64,000 bases of DNA from Brevibacterium picturae (GCF_900105045.1 NZ_LT629739.1:1550001-1614000), one strand, 5' to 3'; shown: positions 16,774-25,243, numbered from the stretch's first letter. Numbers and translations: made by a program. The notes: a model not told the origin generated them from the letters alone.

Positions 16774-17696
16774 GACTGTTGCCCAACCTTTCTCGTGGTG
16801 AATGTGGCCTCGGCAACCACCCCAGCAATGGCAGAAGAGGCTAGCTCCGCGTACTCGGGTTCCATGATGAGCCCCTGGTGAGAGGCACCCTCCACTACCA
16901 AGTGGTGCCCCTTGTCGGATAACTGCGACAGTTCGGTCTGCAGCACCATGTGGGCAGGATCGTTCTCTGCCGTCAACCCCGCGGTGACAACTGCTAAGGG
17001 CAGATCACCGAAGTCCGTGGATTTACCTGCTTCCTTGGCCCAGCTTCCTCGCCACATTCGTAGCTCTGCCTTGCTTCCGCGAATGCCAGCTGGAGAATTC
17101 CCCCGGTGGTGTGTAAGGCTGGCATATGGCTCGGTCAATGGGGCGTACTCTGCGGGGGTTTCGTTCAGCGGTGGTGGGTTTCGCAACATTCGCAACATTC
17201 GAGCTTCTAAACGGTACATTACTTCGCGCTGACGAACCGAGCGCATCTGCTGATTCGGATGGCTCGAGTCAATCAACACCAGGCCGCTGACGAGTTCGGG
17301 ATGCTGTGCAGCGTGGGAACGCACTAGTAGTCCTCCGACCGAGTGCCCGACGAAGACCGCTTCTCCTATATTTTCCGCAGCGAGAACCGATGCCAGACGA
17401 CTCGCGTGTTTCACCGCTTTGTCTGGCCTGCGTCCGCCGGAGAACCCAATCCCTGGACGGTCATAGGCCAGGGATGATATGCCCCGCTCAGCGAGGGCTC
17501 TCTGCACAAGGACCCACGCTGTCGCGGGACACCCCAGCGCAGATTCGAGTACCGCCCATGGGCCACGTCCATTACCAGCATCATGACGGCAAACATGTAT
17601 CTGCAACTCCTGTGCGTTGCAGAAATGCCCAGGTGCGGAACCGTCCGATGGACTGACCAGCCTTCGACCGTCTGAACTCGTCCTCATACTCCGCAT
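16770..17696 (-). CDS. Alpha/beta hydrolase of the RiPP operon
   Basis: The 308-residue protein has the nucleophile elbow 'FVGHSVGGLLVRSHA' (about residue 116), an oxyanion-region segment and a late His in 'GASHQGL'. Acid candidates lie in 'AENDPAH'. Alpha/beta hydrolases of this kind (CypH-like) are regular members of linaridin clusters, where their exact reaction is not settled. The gene follows the HTTM-like gene by three bases, with its GGAG inside that gene's end, so translation is coupled. There is no signal peptide. Confidence 0.75.
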   Translation of the reverse strand: MRSMRTSSDGRRLVSPSDGSAPGHFCNAQELQIHVCRHDAGNGRGPWAVLESALGCPATAWVLVQRALAERGISSLAYDRPGIGFSGGRRPDKAVKHASRLASVLAAENIGEAVFVGHSVGGLLVRSHAAQHPELVSGLVLIDSSHPNQQMRSVRQREVMYRLEARMLRMLRNPPPLNETPAEYAPLTEPYASLTHHRGNSPAGIRGSKAELRMWRGSWAKEAGKSTDFGDLPLAVVTAGLTAENDPAHMVLQTELSQLSDKGHHLVVEGASHQGLIMEPEYAELASSAIAGVVAEATFTTRKVGQQS

Positions 17697-17699
17697 GGC

Positions 17700-18560
17700 T
17701 CACTCCTTGTTTCCACGGTCGATAGCCTTGATCTTTCGCGCAGTGCTAACAACGAGAGGATAGGTACCGAGAAATGCCCAGAAGAACCTGTTCAGCCCCA
17801 TAAATCTTGCGTTGCCAACGTGGAATCCCGCTGCCAGAAGTATGAGGCACTGCCGAGGTCCATGCGGAAGGACGAGCACCAGGGGAAATGCTGTCTCCGC
17901 TAAGGTAACCGACCAGGCTAGGGTCTTCTTCGCCCACGGACGTGCTGAAACAAACCGGTATAGCCATTCATCCCCGTAGGTTTGAGTGCGAAATATGCCG
18001 TCGATGGCTGAGCCGTCACGCCAGCTCGTGGACAGGACCTTCGCGCTACCGGCAACGAAGTACGACAGGACACTTTGGAAGGTGACAAAGCTTTCAAGGG
18101 CAGTGCGCTGCGCTGGCGAAATGCCAGGGAGCTGCGCGACGGCAGAAGTTGTGTGCACTATCATCGACATTTGGTCGGACCCGTCGGAACCGTAATTTCC
18201 TCTGTAGCTCTTCGCCAACAGGAGGGCGGTGAGCACACATGAGGATGCCGCGCGGATCCTAGAACGCGATGGCGCGGCGATCACTCCGAGTGCGGCAACG
18301 GCTCGCGTTGCGACTAATACTTGATATCGGGGATGCTCAAAGCATCTCAAGAGCGGCTGGGCTCTCTTCTTACCGAACGCGCGCAACGCCGTGCGGCGAA
18401 TAGGCCAGGCGAACAGATGCCTATCCGCCATATCGGCTGGCCGCGAGAGTTCTTCGAGTGCACCGAGAAGACTCCCGATCGCTGCTAGCCGACTTCCCTT
18501 AGTGAAGGGGCTATGCCCAAAATGGACTTCATGTGAAGCCTGCGAGGTTGTAGCTGTCAT
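17700..18560 (-). CDS. HTTM/SdpB-like polytopic membrane protein
   Basis: The 286-residue protein has several hydrophobic helices. 'FQSVLSYFVAGSAKVLSTSWRDG' with 'GIFRTQTYGDEWLYRF' and the C-terminal 'FHVGNARFMGLNRFFWAFLGTYP' follow the pattern of HTTM (vitamin K carboxylase-like) proteins, including SdpB of the sporulation-delaying-protein system. In the operon it lies between the ABC permease and the hydrolase. The likely role is peptide maturation or self-protection at the membrane; this is inference. The name CypL-like would be an alternative if linaridin homology is confirmed. Confidence 0.55.
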   Translation of the reverse strand: MTATTSQASHEVHFGHSPFTKGSRLAAIGSLLGALEELSRPADMADRHLFAWPIRRTALRAFGKKRAQPLLRCFEHPRYQVLVATRAVAALGVIAAPSRSRIRAASSCVLTALLLAKSYRGNYGSDGSDQMSMIVHTTSAVAQLPGISPAQRTALESFVTFQSVLSYFVAGSAKVLSTSWRDGSAIDGIFRTQTYGDEWLYRFVSARPWAKKTLAWSVTLAETAFPLVLVLPHGPRQCLILLAAGFHVGNARFMGLNRFFWAFLGTYPLVVSTARKIKAIDRGNKE

Positions 18561-18591
18561 CTCATCATCCCACTTTCATCCGTTGGCAATC

Positions 18592-19296
18592 TCAGCGGCG
18601 CGGTTCCCATTTGAAGAAGAATTTGGATGCGACGAAGGCGATTGCTGTCCAGGCCACAGTGACGATCAAAGGTATTGCCGCTTCCTGCCATTGAGTTCCC
18701 TGCCACGCACCGAGCAGGAGCTCGGCCGCGGCCCCTCCGGGCAGTGCTAGCTTGAGCAGCGTCAGTGTCTCGGTACCAGAAACAGCAACCCAGAATGCGA
18801 CTCCCATGACACCGAGTGCGACCGGGAGAGTTGTCACTTGAGCGCTGTCAGGACTCTTTGTCACTCCTGCAGTAGCTAGACCAAAACCGACATAGAGTGC
18901 CAGCACCAAAGTGACTGCGACGATGAATAAGAAGAAGTTGGATGGAGGCGTCTGAAGAATGGAGAACACCGTTATCATCCCGATCGTCTCGGCTGCTGCC
19001 AAAAGAATGAATGTGAGGATCAGCCCAATCACGATTCCGGCCGACGATTCAGAAGTGCACCGGAGGCGCTTGAGGAAGAGGTTCTGTCGGCGGGCGGCCA
19101 ATGTCGTCACTGAGCTTCCATAGATCACGAACGACCCCATGAAGAACGGAACGAAGACAGCAGCAAGAGCGATATTGGCGCTTCCCAAACTCCAATAGAT
19201 GAATCCGCAGGCTGCCAGGGGAATCAGCGTCGACATCAAGAGCACAAGCGGATCTCGAAGCAACTGAATGCCTTCATATTTTGCGATTGTGAACAT
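18592..19296 (-). CDS. ABC-2 type exporter permease
   Basis: A 234-residue membrane protein with six predicted helices and an N-terminal 'YEGIQLLRDPLVLLMSTLIPL' typical of ABC-2 permeases. ATG 19296 follows AAGGAAG and lies 13 bp after the ATPase stop. Upstream in-frame codons overlap the ATPase gene and are not needed. With the ATPase it should export the mature peptide, the CypT role in linaridin clusters, or confer self-resistance. Confidence 0.85.
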   Translation of the reverse strand: MFTIAKYEGIQLLRDPLVLLMSTLIPLAACGFIYWSLGSANIALAAVFVPFFMGSFVIYGSSVTTLAARRQNLFLKRLRCTSESSAGIVIGLILTFILLAAAETIGMITVFSILQTPPSNFFLFIVAVTLVLALYVGFGLATAGVTKSPDSAQVTTLPVALGVMGVAFWVAVSGTETLTLLKLALPGGAAAELLLGAWQGTQWQEAAIPLIVTVAWTAIAFVASKFFFKWEPRR

Positions 19297-19309
19297 ACTG
19301 CTTCCTTGA

Positions 19310-20191
19310 TCAGTGTGAGAGTGTGCGGAAGATGTCGTCGAGATTGGCGCGTCGGACACTGAGCCCGTGTATGCCGATCCCTTGCTGACGCGCCCAGGAC
19401 TGCAATTCGAAGACGTCGCGCTCAGCATTCTCGGTGGAAATTGCCCAGGCGTATGGCCCCTCGGCTTCCACTGGAAACGGGATCGCTGCCTTCTCCGCTG
19501 CTGCCTCGAAGTGAATCTTCGCGGGAAACGAGCTGGCTAAGTCGCTGAAGCATCCTTCCATCTGGATTTTTCCGTGGTGCATTAGCCCGATGCGGTTGGC
19601 GTACTGCTCTGCCTCTTCGAGGTAATGCGTTGTGAGGACAATCGTGCAACCTTGATCGCGGATCTCGTTAATGGCCGCCCACAATTGATCTCGCGCACCG
19701 ATATCCAAACCAACTGTCGGTTCATCAAGGAAGATAAGTTCAGGATTGCCAAAAATAGCGGTAGCGAAGTCGAGTTTGCGCTTCTCTCCGCCCGAGAGCT
19801 GTGAGACGCGCACGTTCGCCTTGTCTGACAGGCCTGCAACATCGACAACTCTCCGCGCATCGTCAATGCGACCACTTAAGTCACCGAACAACTGCACCGT
19901 TTCCGCCACTTTGAGGGTCGGAGCGAAGCCGCTTTCCTGCAACATGATGCCAGTGCGCGGGCGTACTTTCTTAATGTCACGCGGATCCGCCCCGAAGACA
20001 GCGACCCTTCCGCTAGAGGGCCCGCGGTGACCTTGCAACGTCTCCAGCGTAGAAGTCTTGCCCGCTCCGTTGGTCCCGAGCAATGCGTAGAGCTCTCCTT
20101 GGGCTATCGCGAGGGAGAGTCTGTCGACCGCGATGAAATCTCCGTATCGGACTGAGAGCTCCTTGGCTTCGATCAGTGTGTTTGAGGTCAT
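19310..20191 (-). CDS. ABC transporter ATPase
   Basis: The 293-residue ATPase has Walker A 'GTNGAGKTS', Q-loop region 'LQESGF', signature 'LSGGEKRKLDFA' and Walker B 'LIFLDEPTVGLD'. The C-terminal extension (about residues 215-293) is typical of DrrA/CcmA-type drug and peptide exporters. ATG 20191 gives the family N-terminus; GTG 20221 would add ten residues. It is the first gene of the minus-strand operon and is divergent from the precursor gene. Confidence 0.9.
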   Translation of the reverse strand: MTSNTLIEAKELSVRYGDFIAVDRLSLAIAQGELYALLGTNGAGKTSTLETLQGHRGPSSGRVAVFGADPRDIKKVRPRTGIMLQESGFAPTLKVAETVQLFGDLSGRIDDARRVVDVAGLSDKANVRVSQLSGGEKRKLDFATAIFGNPELIFLDEPTVGLDIGARDQLWAAINEIRDQGCTIVLTTHYLEEAEQYANRIGLMHHGKIQMEGCFSDLASSFPAKIHFEAAAEKAAIPFPVEAEGPYAWAISTENAERDVFELQSWARQQGIGIHGLSVRRANLDDIFRTLSH

Positions 20192-20449
20192 GTATCTAGT
20201 TGATCTCTTAGCCGGAAGCACTAACAGTCGTCATGCATCACTATTCGAAATGACTTTGCTTCATTGAGCATGTGACAGTGTGTCATAACAATCGACTACC
20301 GGTGAGCTAGTTAATCGGGTGCTCAGCAGTGATTTATCCATAGTTTTATGGATTCAAACTCCCCTCGCGCTTCGATACGGTTGTTGTATCCGGGAGGTAA
20401 TGAATCCGGCCGTTTAAATCGCACATATAGTAGCAGGAGACAGACAATC
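20192..20449. promoter_or_regulatory. AT-rich divergent promoter region of the RiPP cluster
   Basis: The 258-bp interval between the ABC ATPase start and the precursor start is visibly AT-richer than the rest of the window. It must hold the promoters of the precursor and of the biosynthetic operon. No clear palindrome was found by eye. Confidence 0.45.
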
Positions 20450-20689
20450 ATGCAGAACCGCATCACCCGCTTCGCCGACTCAGCCGAAATCACTCGGATT
20501 GGTCGAAACATCGACGCCCAGCCCGTACTTGCGACCCCCGTGACGACTACTGCGACAACAGCGGTCACATGTATCACGGCGGCCTTCGGATCCCACGATT
20601 CCGAGCGCAACGACGTGACGTCGTCCTTTGAATCCGATGAGACCGTTGACGGCCTTCTGAAGGCACGTGTGGTCGCCATGTCGAGCTGA
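20450..20689 (+). CDS. Candidate linaridin precursor peptide
   Basis: A 79-residue peptide with a strong ribosome site (AGGAGA, 9 nt before ATG 20450). Residues 25-30 are PVLATP, the PxxxTP signature found at the leader/core junction of linaridin precursors such as CypA. 'RFADSA' upstream resembles the conserved leader F-A-[ND] motif. By analogy the core starts at Ala28 and opens 'ATPVTTTATTAVTCITAAF', with eight Thr that could become dehydrobutyrines. The only Cys (Cys41) is internal and no CypD-like decarboxylase is present, so a C-terminal AviCys is not expected. Residues 48-79 are unusually hydrophilic and acidic. Upstream in-frame codons lack a ribosome site. Confidence 0.7.
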   Translation: MQNRITRFADSAEITRIGRNIDAQPVLATPVTTTATTAVTCITAAFGSHDSERNDVTSSFESDETVDGLLKARVVAMSS

Positions 20690-20699
20690 CACCACCCCA

Positions 20700-20748
20700 G
20701 CCGGCTGGCGGTGTGGAGACTTCATGGTCCTCCGCACCGCCAGCCGGC
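20700..20748 (+). terminator. Strong hairpin after the precursor gene
   Basis: GCCGGCTGGCGGTG (20700-20713) pairs perfectly with 20735-20748, with an inner GGAG/CTCC extension (20715-20718 and 20730-20733). It starts 11 bp after the precursor stop and should terminate a monocistronic precursor transcript. The following 250 bp up to 21000 hold no supported gene. Confidence 0.85.
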
Positions 20749-20999
20749 GTTATTGTCTCCGTCAACTTTTGCATCGGCAGTGACTGGTGGATTAACCATA
20801 TTTTGCGCAGAACCAGAGTCGGCGTATCGGTTGTTAAATGCAAACGAAACGCTGCGATTACCCAGAACTGCACTAACCGCGTCCAAATGACGGAATCTCT
20901 CCGGGTGAGGCGCCGGACCGTCTATGAATATGACGCTGCGTCAGTTGTTCCGTGCCATCAGACATGGAAGGCTGGTGGAATGGCAGCGGAAGGAAGCAG

Positions 21000-21269
21000 A
21001 TGAACAAGGTTCAGGTAGCCCTTCTCGCGATACTCTCTATTTCCGGAGCGATCGGTGGAGTCTGGATACTGGCAAATCTTCCCACTGGGATCAAAATCGT
21101 TCCGGGTTGGATTGCTTCCAACCTTCCGTCGCCACAATCGATTGGCGCTGGATGGTTGATCTTCGCTCTCGTCGGAACCATCGTTGCCACTGCAATAGCG
21201 CTTGCATTTGTCGGCAAGAACAGCGACAACGATTCCGACTCCCCCCACTCGGAGGACGACGAAGCATGA
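21000..21269 (+). CDS. Small two-helix membrane protein with acidic tail
   Basis: The 89-residue product starts at ATG 21000 behind GGAAGGAAG. Helices are at about residues 4-26 and 48-71; the tail 'NSDNDSDSPHSEDDEA' is strongly acidic. No family is recognised. Its stop overlaps the histidine kinase start (ATGA), so it is co-translated with the two-component system. It may be a sensor accessory or an immunity protein. Confidence 0.7.
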   Translation: MNKVQVALLAILSISGAIGGVWILANLPTGIKIVPGWIASNLPSPQSIGAGWLIFALVGTIVATAIALAFVGKNSDNDSDSPHSEDDEA

Positions 21270-22387
21270 CTGTCCCTGCGGAGACGACCAGCCCGACTAG
21301 AACTCTCGCGCGCATGCGTGTATTGGTCAGCCAGGGGTTTATCGTGGCCTGGGCAGTAACGTGGTTGACCACGCTTGCATCTGCCGCTGACTCTTGGTGG
21401 CACCCGTTGCTGCTCCTGCCATCGGCAGGACTCACGTTACCGCCGGTCCTTCGTTGGCAGCAGACCTACGCTGGAACAAGAGCGACCCTCGGGCTGTCCG
21501 TGGGCATTGTGACCTGGACGATATCGTCGCTTCTGCACATTTCACCAGGGGCCGTTGTAGCCGTTGCCATTCCTGCAGCGGCGATGATTCGCGGCAAGAC
21601 AAACATCTCTCTATTCGCTAGCACCGGCACCATAATGGGTTGCGCAGCCATCGGTTTGCTCGTCTCCATCACACAGTCACAGTTGACCTTGCTCTACGTA
21701 GGCTTGGCCGTGTTGCTACCTGCCATTTGGGCATTGGCTTTCTGGGGTACACGTGTGTCATGGAACCTGCTAGTCGAACTTGACGCAGGCCACCAGACAT
21801 ACACAAACCTGGCAGTGTTGCGAGAGCGGTTCAGAATTGCTGCTGACCTTCACGACATACAGGGCCACACTCTTCATGTGGTCAAACTCAAGACTGCATT
21901 GGCACAGCGCTTGCTCCGTGCTGATCCAGATGCAGCTGAGGTGGAGATTGCTCAGATCCAGGAACTTCTCTTGGAGACGATCGGACAGTCCAAGTCGCTG
22001 GCTCACGGTGAGCGCAATCTGACTTTGGCAGGTGAGTTGGAGAATGCACGACAGCTCTTCGAAGCAGACAACATTGACGTCAGCGTCCGTAATGGGGGGA
22101 CGCCTACGGGGATTGTCGAGACTCTGAGTAGTCTCGTGCTTCGGGAGGCAACGACAAATATTCTCCGACACGCTCAAGCCAATCAAGTGCATATCACTCT
22201 CACACCTGCGAGTATCCTCATCACCAACGACGGCCTATCCACGTCTGTGGACCCAGACCTCAATGGCTTGGCGGTACTACGAAAACGAATTAACGAGGCA
22301 GACGGCCATTTGATAGCCCGAATCGAGAACGATGAGTTCATCACGGAAGCAGAGTTTCCTGGCACCCAGGAGAGGAAATCACTATGA
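21266..22387 (+). CDS. DesK/NarX-type sensor histidine kinase
   Basis: The 373-residue kinase has about five membrane helices in the first 170 residues and almost no extracellular loop, suggesting sensing within the membrane. The HisKA_3 box 'IAADLHDIQGHTLHVV' contains the phosphoacceptor His196. The C-terminal ATPase domain has 'LREATTNILRHAQA' (N-box). It overlaps both neighbours by four bases. The likely partner is the NarL-type regulator directly downstream. Intramembrane-sensing kinases of this kind often answer cell-envelope or lipid stress, including peptide antibiotics. Confidence 0.88.
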   Translation: MTVPAETTSPTRTLARMRVLVSQGFIVAWAVTWLTTLASAADSWWHPLLLLPSAGLTLPPVLRWQQTYAGTRATLGLSVGIVTWTISSLLHISPGAVVAVAIPAAAMIRGKTNISLFASTGTIMGCAAIGLLVSITQSQLTLLYVGLAVLLPAIWALAFWGTRVSWNLLVELDAGHQTYTNLAVLRERFRIAADLHDIQGHTLHVVKLKTALAQRLLRADPDAAEVEIAQIQELLLETIGQSKSLAHGERNLTLAGELENARQLFEADNIDVSVRNGGTPTGIVETLSSLVLREATTNILRHAQANQVHITLTPASILITNDGLSTSVDPDLNGLAVLRKRINEADGHLIARIENDEFITEAEFPGTQERKSL

Positions 22388-22989
22388 CAATCTCTATCGT
22401 CCTCGCCGATGACGAAACCCTGTTGCGCAAAGCTCTCGCATCACTCCTTCCCCTCGAAGGTGATATTGAGGTCGTGGCAGAAGCCGCAGACGGCAAACAG
22501 GCTGTCTCAACTGTGTTGGCTCATTTGCCTGACGTCCTTGTGATAGATCTTGAGATGCCAGGCAGTGATGGCCTCGATGCAGTGGAAGCGCTTCGCCAGG
22601 AGCGATCCGAACAAGCAGTGCTGATGTTGACCCGCCATGCTCGACCAGGTGTGTTGCGCAAAGCGCTCTCCTTAGGCATCCGAGGATTCGTCAGCAAGTC
22701 GGCGGACCCTGCACAGATCGTCGAGGTCGTCGTCGCTGTCCACGAGGGACGCCGCTGGATAGATCCGGATGTTTCTGCTGCAGCTGTCATGGATGACTGT
22801 CCGCTCACTGATCGAGAGATCGACGTACTTCGAGTCACCAGTAACGGCTATTCCGTGGCGGACATCTCCGAGCAACTGCACCTGGCGCAGGGCACCGTAC
22901 GAAACTATCTCTCCAATGCGATCAGCAAAACGAATGCACGTACTCGCCATGACGCTGCCCGCTATGCCCGTGAGAACGATTGGCTTTGA
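22384..22989 (+). CDS. NarL/DesR-type response regulator
   Basis: The 201-residue regulator has a receiver domain with the phosphoacceptor Asp55 in 'VLVIDLEMPGSDG' and a LuxR HTH ('LTDREIDVLRVTSNGYSVADI...TVRNYLSNAI'). It overlaps the kinase stop by four bases. Probable targets are the RiPP operon or the exporter; none can be assigned from sequence. Confidence 0.9.
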   Translation: MTISIVLADDETLLRKALASLLPLEGDIEVVAEAADGKQAVSTVLAHLPDVLVIDLEMPGSDGLDAVEALRQERSEQAVLMLTRHARPGVLRKALSLGIRGFVSKSADPAQIVEVVVAVHEGRRWIDPDVSAAAVMDDCPLTDREIDVLRVTSNGYSVADISEQLHLAQGTVRNYLSNAISKTNARTRHDAARYARENDWL

Positions 22990-23299
22990 TCCCTGCCCCT
23001 GGTTGAAACCAGAGCAGAAGTGTTTGGTTCCCGAAGTAGTCGAACGCTCGAAGGGGCCCTACAGCCAACGAATCCCTTCTTCATGGGCAATCTCGTCATC
23101 GAGTGGAGGCTGAACAAGGTGCGTTCTGTCAAACCCGGGGCTTGATAGAGGGCATCCACGAGTACCGCCTGAATCGCGCTTAGCGAGTCAGATCAGCTGT
23201 CACCCCCTATTGCACCTCAAACTCGGCCGGATCTGATCGCCTCTGCCTCGCCGACTCGGCACACATGAGCTCCTAAACCGATGTACCGACGGAGACAAT
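22990..23299. other. Intergenic end of the RiPP island
   Basis: The 310-bp gap between the convergent response regulator and IclR genes contains a short palindrome, CTGGTTGAAACCAG (22999-23012), possibly a weak terminator. Nothing else is recognised. Confidence 0.4.
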
Positions 23300-24049
23300 C
23301 TACCGGTGAGTGACCTTGCGCTTGAGACTGCGGGAGAGCAGACCCGCCTCGTCGACGAGGAGTTTGCCGACGGTCTCGTGGTGGTCAGCGATGCGCATGG
23401 TCGGACCCGAGATGCCAACGGCTGCGACGACCCTGCCGTCAACGCCGTACACGGGTGCGGCCAGGGCATCGAGTCCCTCTTCGAACTCCTCGTGCACAAT
23501 CGCGTACCCACGTTCGCGCACCTCGGCGAGGTTGTCCATGAGATCTTTCCGCGACCCCAAGGTGTACTGGGTGCGACGTTCCAAACGGCCGGCAGGAACC
23601 GGGATGATGTCGAAGGCGTACATGATCTTGCCCAGCGCCGAGCAGTGCGGTGGCACCTCTACGTCGACCCAGTTCGTGGCGCCGAGAACGAAGGTCGAAT
23701 CGACCTGGGCGACCTGCACGACGCCCGTGGCACTGGGGACGGCGAGGTTGACCGTCTCGCCGGTCTCCTCGCTCAGCCGCTGCAGTGTGGGATCAGCCGC
23801 CGTGACCAGCGTTTCGACGCGATCAAAGCGCGAAGCGTAGGTCGCAAACAGGGAACCTCCACGATAGAGCCCGTCCCCGTCACGTTCGACCAGCCCGTTG
23901 CGTTCGAGGGCGGAGAGCAGACGTGAGACCGTCGAGCGCGCCAGCTCCGTCGACTCCACCACCTCGGTGTAGGAGATCGGGGCATCCGCCTTCACCACCA
24001 GCGACAATATCTCTGCCGCACGATCGATCGACTGCGTCCCATTGGTCAT
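23300..24049 (-). CDS. IclR-family transcriptional regulator
   Basis: The 249-residue protein has an N-terminal winged HTH ('ISYTEVVESTELARSTVSRLLSALERNGL', two motifs across about residues 25-55) and an IclR effector domain with 'TVNLAVPS', 'PPHCSALGKIM' and 'EEFEEGLDALAAPV'. ATG 24049 is preceded by GGAG; a TTG three codons earlier is possible. It is divergent from a second IclR gene, 121 bp apart. Palindromes of IclR-like form occur upstream of the folate-linked methyltransferase genes, making this a candidate controller. Confidence 0.9.
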   Translation of the reverse strand: MTNGTQSIDRAAEILSLVVKADAPISYTEVVESTELARSTVSRLLSALERNGLVERDGDGLYRGGSLFATYASRFDRVETLVTAADPTLQRLSEETGETVNLAVPSATGVVQVAQVDSTFVLGATNWVDVEVPPHCSALGKIMYAFDIIPVPAGRLERRTQYTLGSRKDLMDNLAEVRERGYAIVHEEFEEGLDALAAPVYGVDGRVVAAVGISGPTMRIADHHETVGKLLVDEAGLLSRSLKRKVTHR

Positions 24050-24170
24050 AGCGCTCAACTCCGTCGGGGAAAGATAGGCCGCAGCACCATCGGCACTCCG
24101 GCGGCATTCACCCTACAGCACACGTGATTCAGGCCTGTCCGTGTTGTGCCATGTGAGCTACAGTTTCGAA

Positions 24171-24947
24171 ATGAGCAACAGCGAGACGAATTCCGGCTCC
24201 GTGCAGTCGGTCGACCGCGCGGTCACGATCCTCGAGGTCATCGCCCGCACCGGCCTCGCCGGCGTCACCGACATCGCCGCCGAACTCGGCGTGCACAAAT
24301 CGACCGCCTCCCGCATCGTCTCCACGCTCGAGGCGCGCGGTCTCGTCGAACAGGACCAGCATCGCGGCAAGTACCGCCTGGGCTTGGGCATCCTCCGCCT
24401 CGCCGGCGCCACCACCGCACGTCTCGACATCGTCCAGGAAGCCCGCCCCATCGCGAAGCTCCTCGCCGAGCGCACCGGCGAGACGATCAACGTCGCCGTC
24501 CTCTCCGATGGCGCGGCCCTCTACCTCGACCAAGTCTCCGGCAACGCCTCGGTCCAGAGCCACAACTGGGTCGGCCAGCGCATCCCCCTGCACGCGACAT
24601 CGAACGGCAAGGTCCTCCTGTCAGGACTGAGCGAGGCGGGCATCCGCACCGCCCTCGAAAAAAAGCTGCCGACCTACACCCCGCACACGGTGACCTCGAT
24701 CCCCCACCTGCTCACCGAAATCGCCGAGGTGGTCGCCGCCGGGCATTCGATCGTCACCGATGAGCTCGAGGTCGGCCTCACCGCCGTCTCCGCGCCCATT
24801 CACAATGCCCACGGCGATGTCATCGCCTCAATCTCTGCCTCGGGACCGGGGTTCCGCTTCACGGAGAAGAAGGTCGATGCCGCCAAGGACCTGCTGGTGG
24901 CGGCGGCCGCTGACATCTCGTCACGGTTCGGCTGGCGCGAAGGCTGA
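24171..24947 (+). CDS. IclR-family transcriptional regulator
   Basis: The 258-residue protein shows the HTH 'VTDIAAELGVHKSTASRIVSTLE' and effector domain motifs 'ETINVAVLSDG', 'LHATSNGKVLLSG' and 'TDELEVGLTAVSAPI'. ATG 24171 is chosen; an upstream ATG would add ten residues without conservation. The last 70 bp recur at 26742-26811 on the far side of a toxin-antitoxin pair. A role in controlling the dimethylglycine-oxidase-like operon beyond that element is likely but inferred. Confidence 0.9.
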   Translation: MSNSETNSGSVQSVDRAVTILEVIARTGLAGVTDIAAELGVHKSTASRIVSTLEARGLVEQDQHRGKYRLGLGILRLAGATTARLDIVQEARPIAKLLAERTGETINVAVLSDGAALYLDQVSGNASVQSHNWVGQRIPLHATSNGKVLLSGLSEAGIRTALEKKLPTYTPHTVTSIPHLLTEIAEVVAAGHSIVTDELEVGLTAVSAPIHNAHGDVIASISASGPGFRFTEKKVDAAKDLLVAAAADISSRFGWREG

Positions 24948-25127
24948 CTGGCGGCTCCCGATCCCGAGGTGCCTCACATTAAGGCCCAGGTTGTTGCTGG
25001 ACGTTGGATGTCACAGGTCGGAGCCAGTAGGTACCTGTGTCCGGTCATCGATGTCGTAACGCACTTGCCAGCGTGCGCTCCTTCGTCGTTCTGAACATAA
25101 ATTGGGTACGCCTTCCAGATGCCTACT

Positions 25128-25202
25128 TAGTTGACAAGGTTGACACTCCCCGGCACAGGTGACATCGTGTAATACATAGTCCTAGTTGACAAGGTTGACA
25201 CT
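25128..25202. repeat. Two direct 20-bp repeats upstream of the antitoxin
   Basis: TAGTTGACAAGGTTGACACT occurs at 25128-25147 and 25183-25202, starts 55 bp apart. Each copy contains TTGACA twice, so it is itself an internal repeat and can also supply -35 boxes. The second copy ends 41 bp before the antitoxin start. These are good candidate operators for autoregulation. The rest of the gap 24948-25243 is unremarkable. Confidence 0.65.
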
Positions 25203-25243
25203 AAATAATCGAACGAAATAACGAACTGAACGAGGAATAAGCC

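Noticed and set aside
20450..20689. Reading the peptide as a lanthipeptide precursor
   Set aside because: No LanB, LanC, LanM or kinase/cyclase-type synthetase is present, and the single Cys does not fit lanthionine ring patterns.
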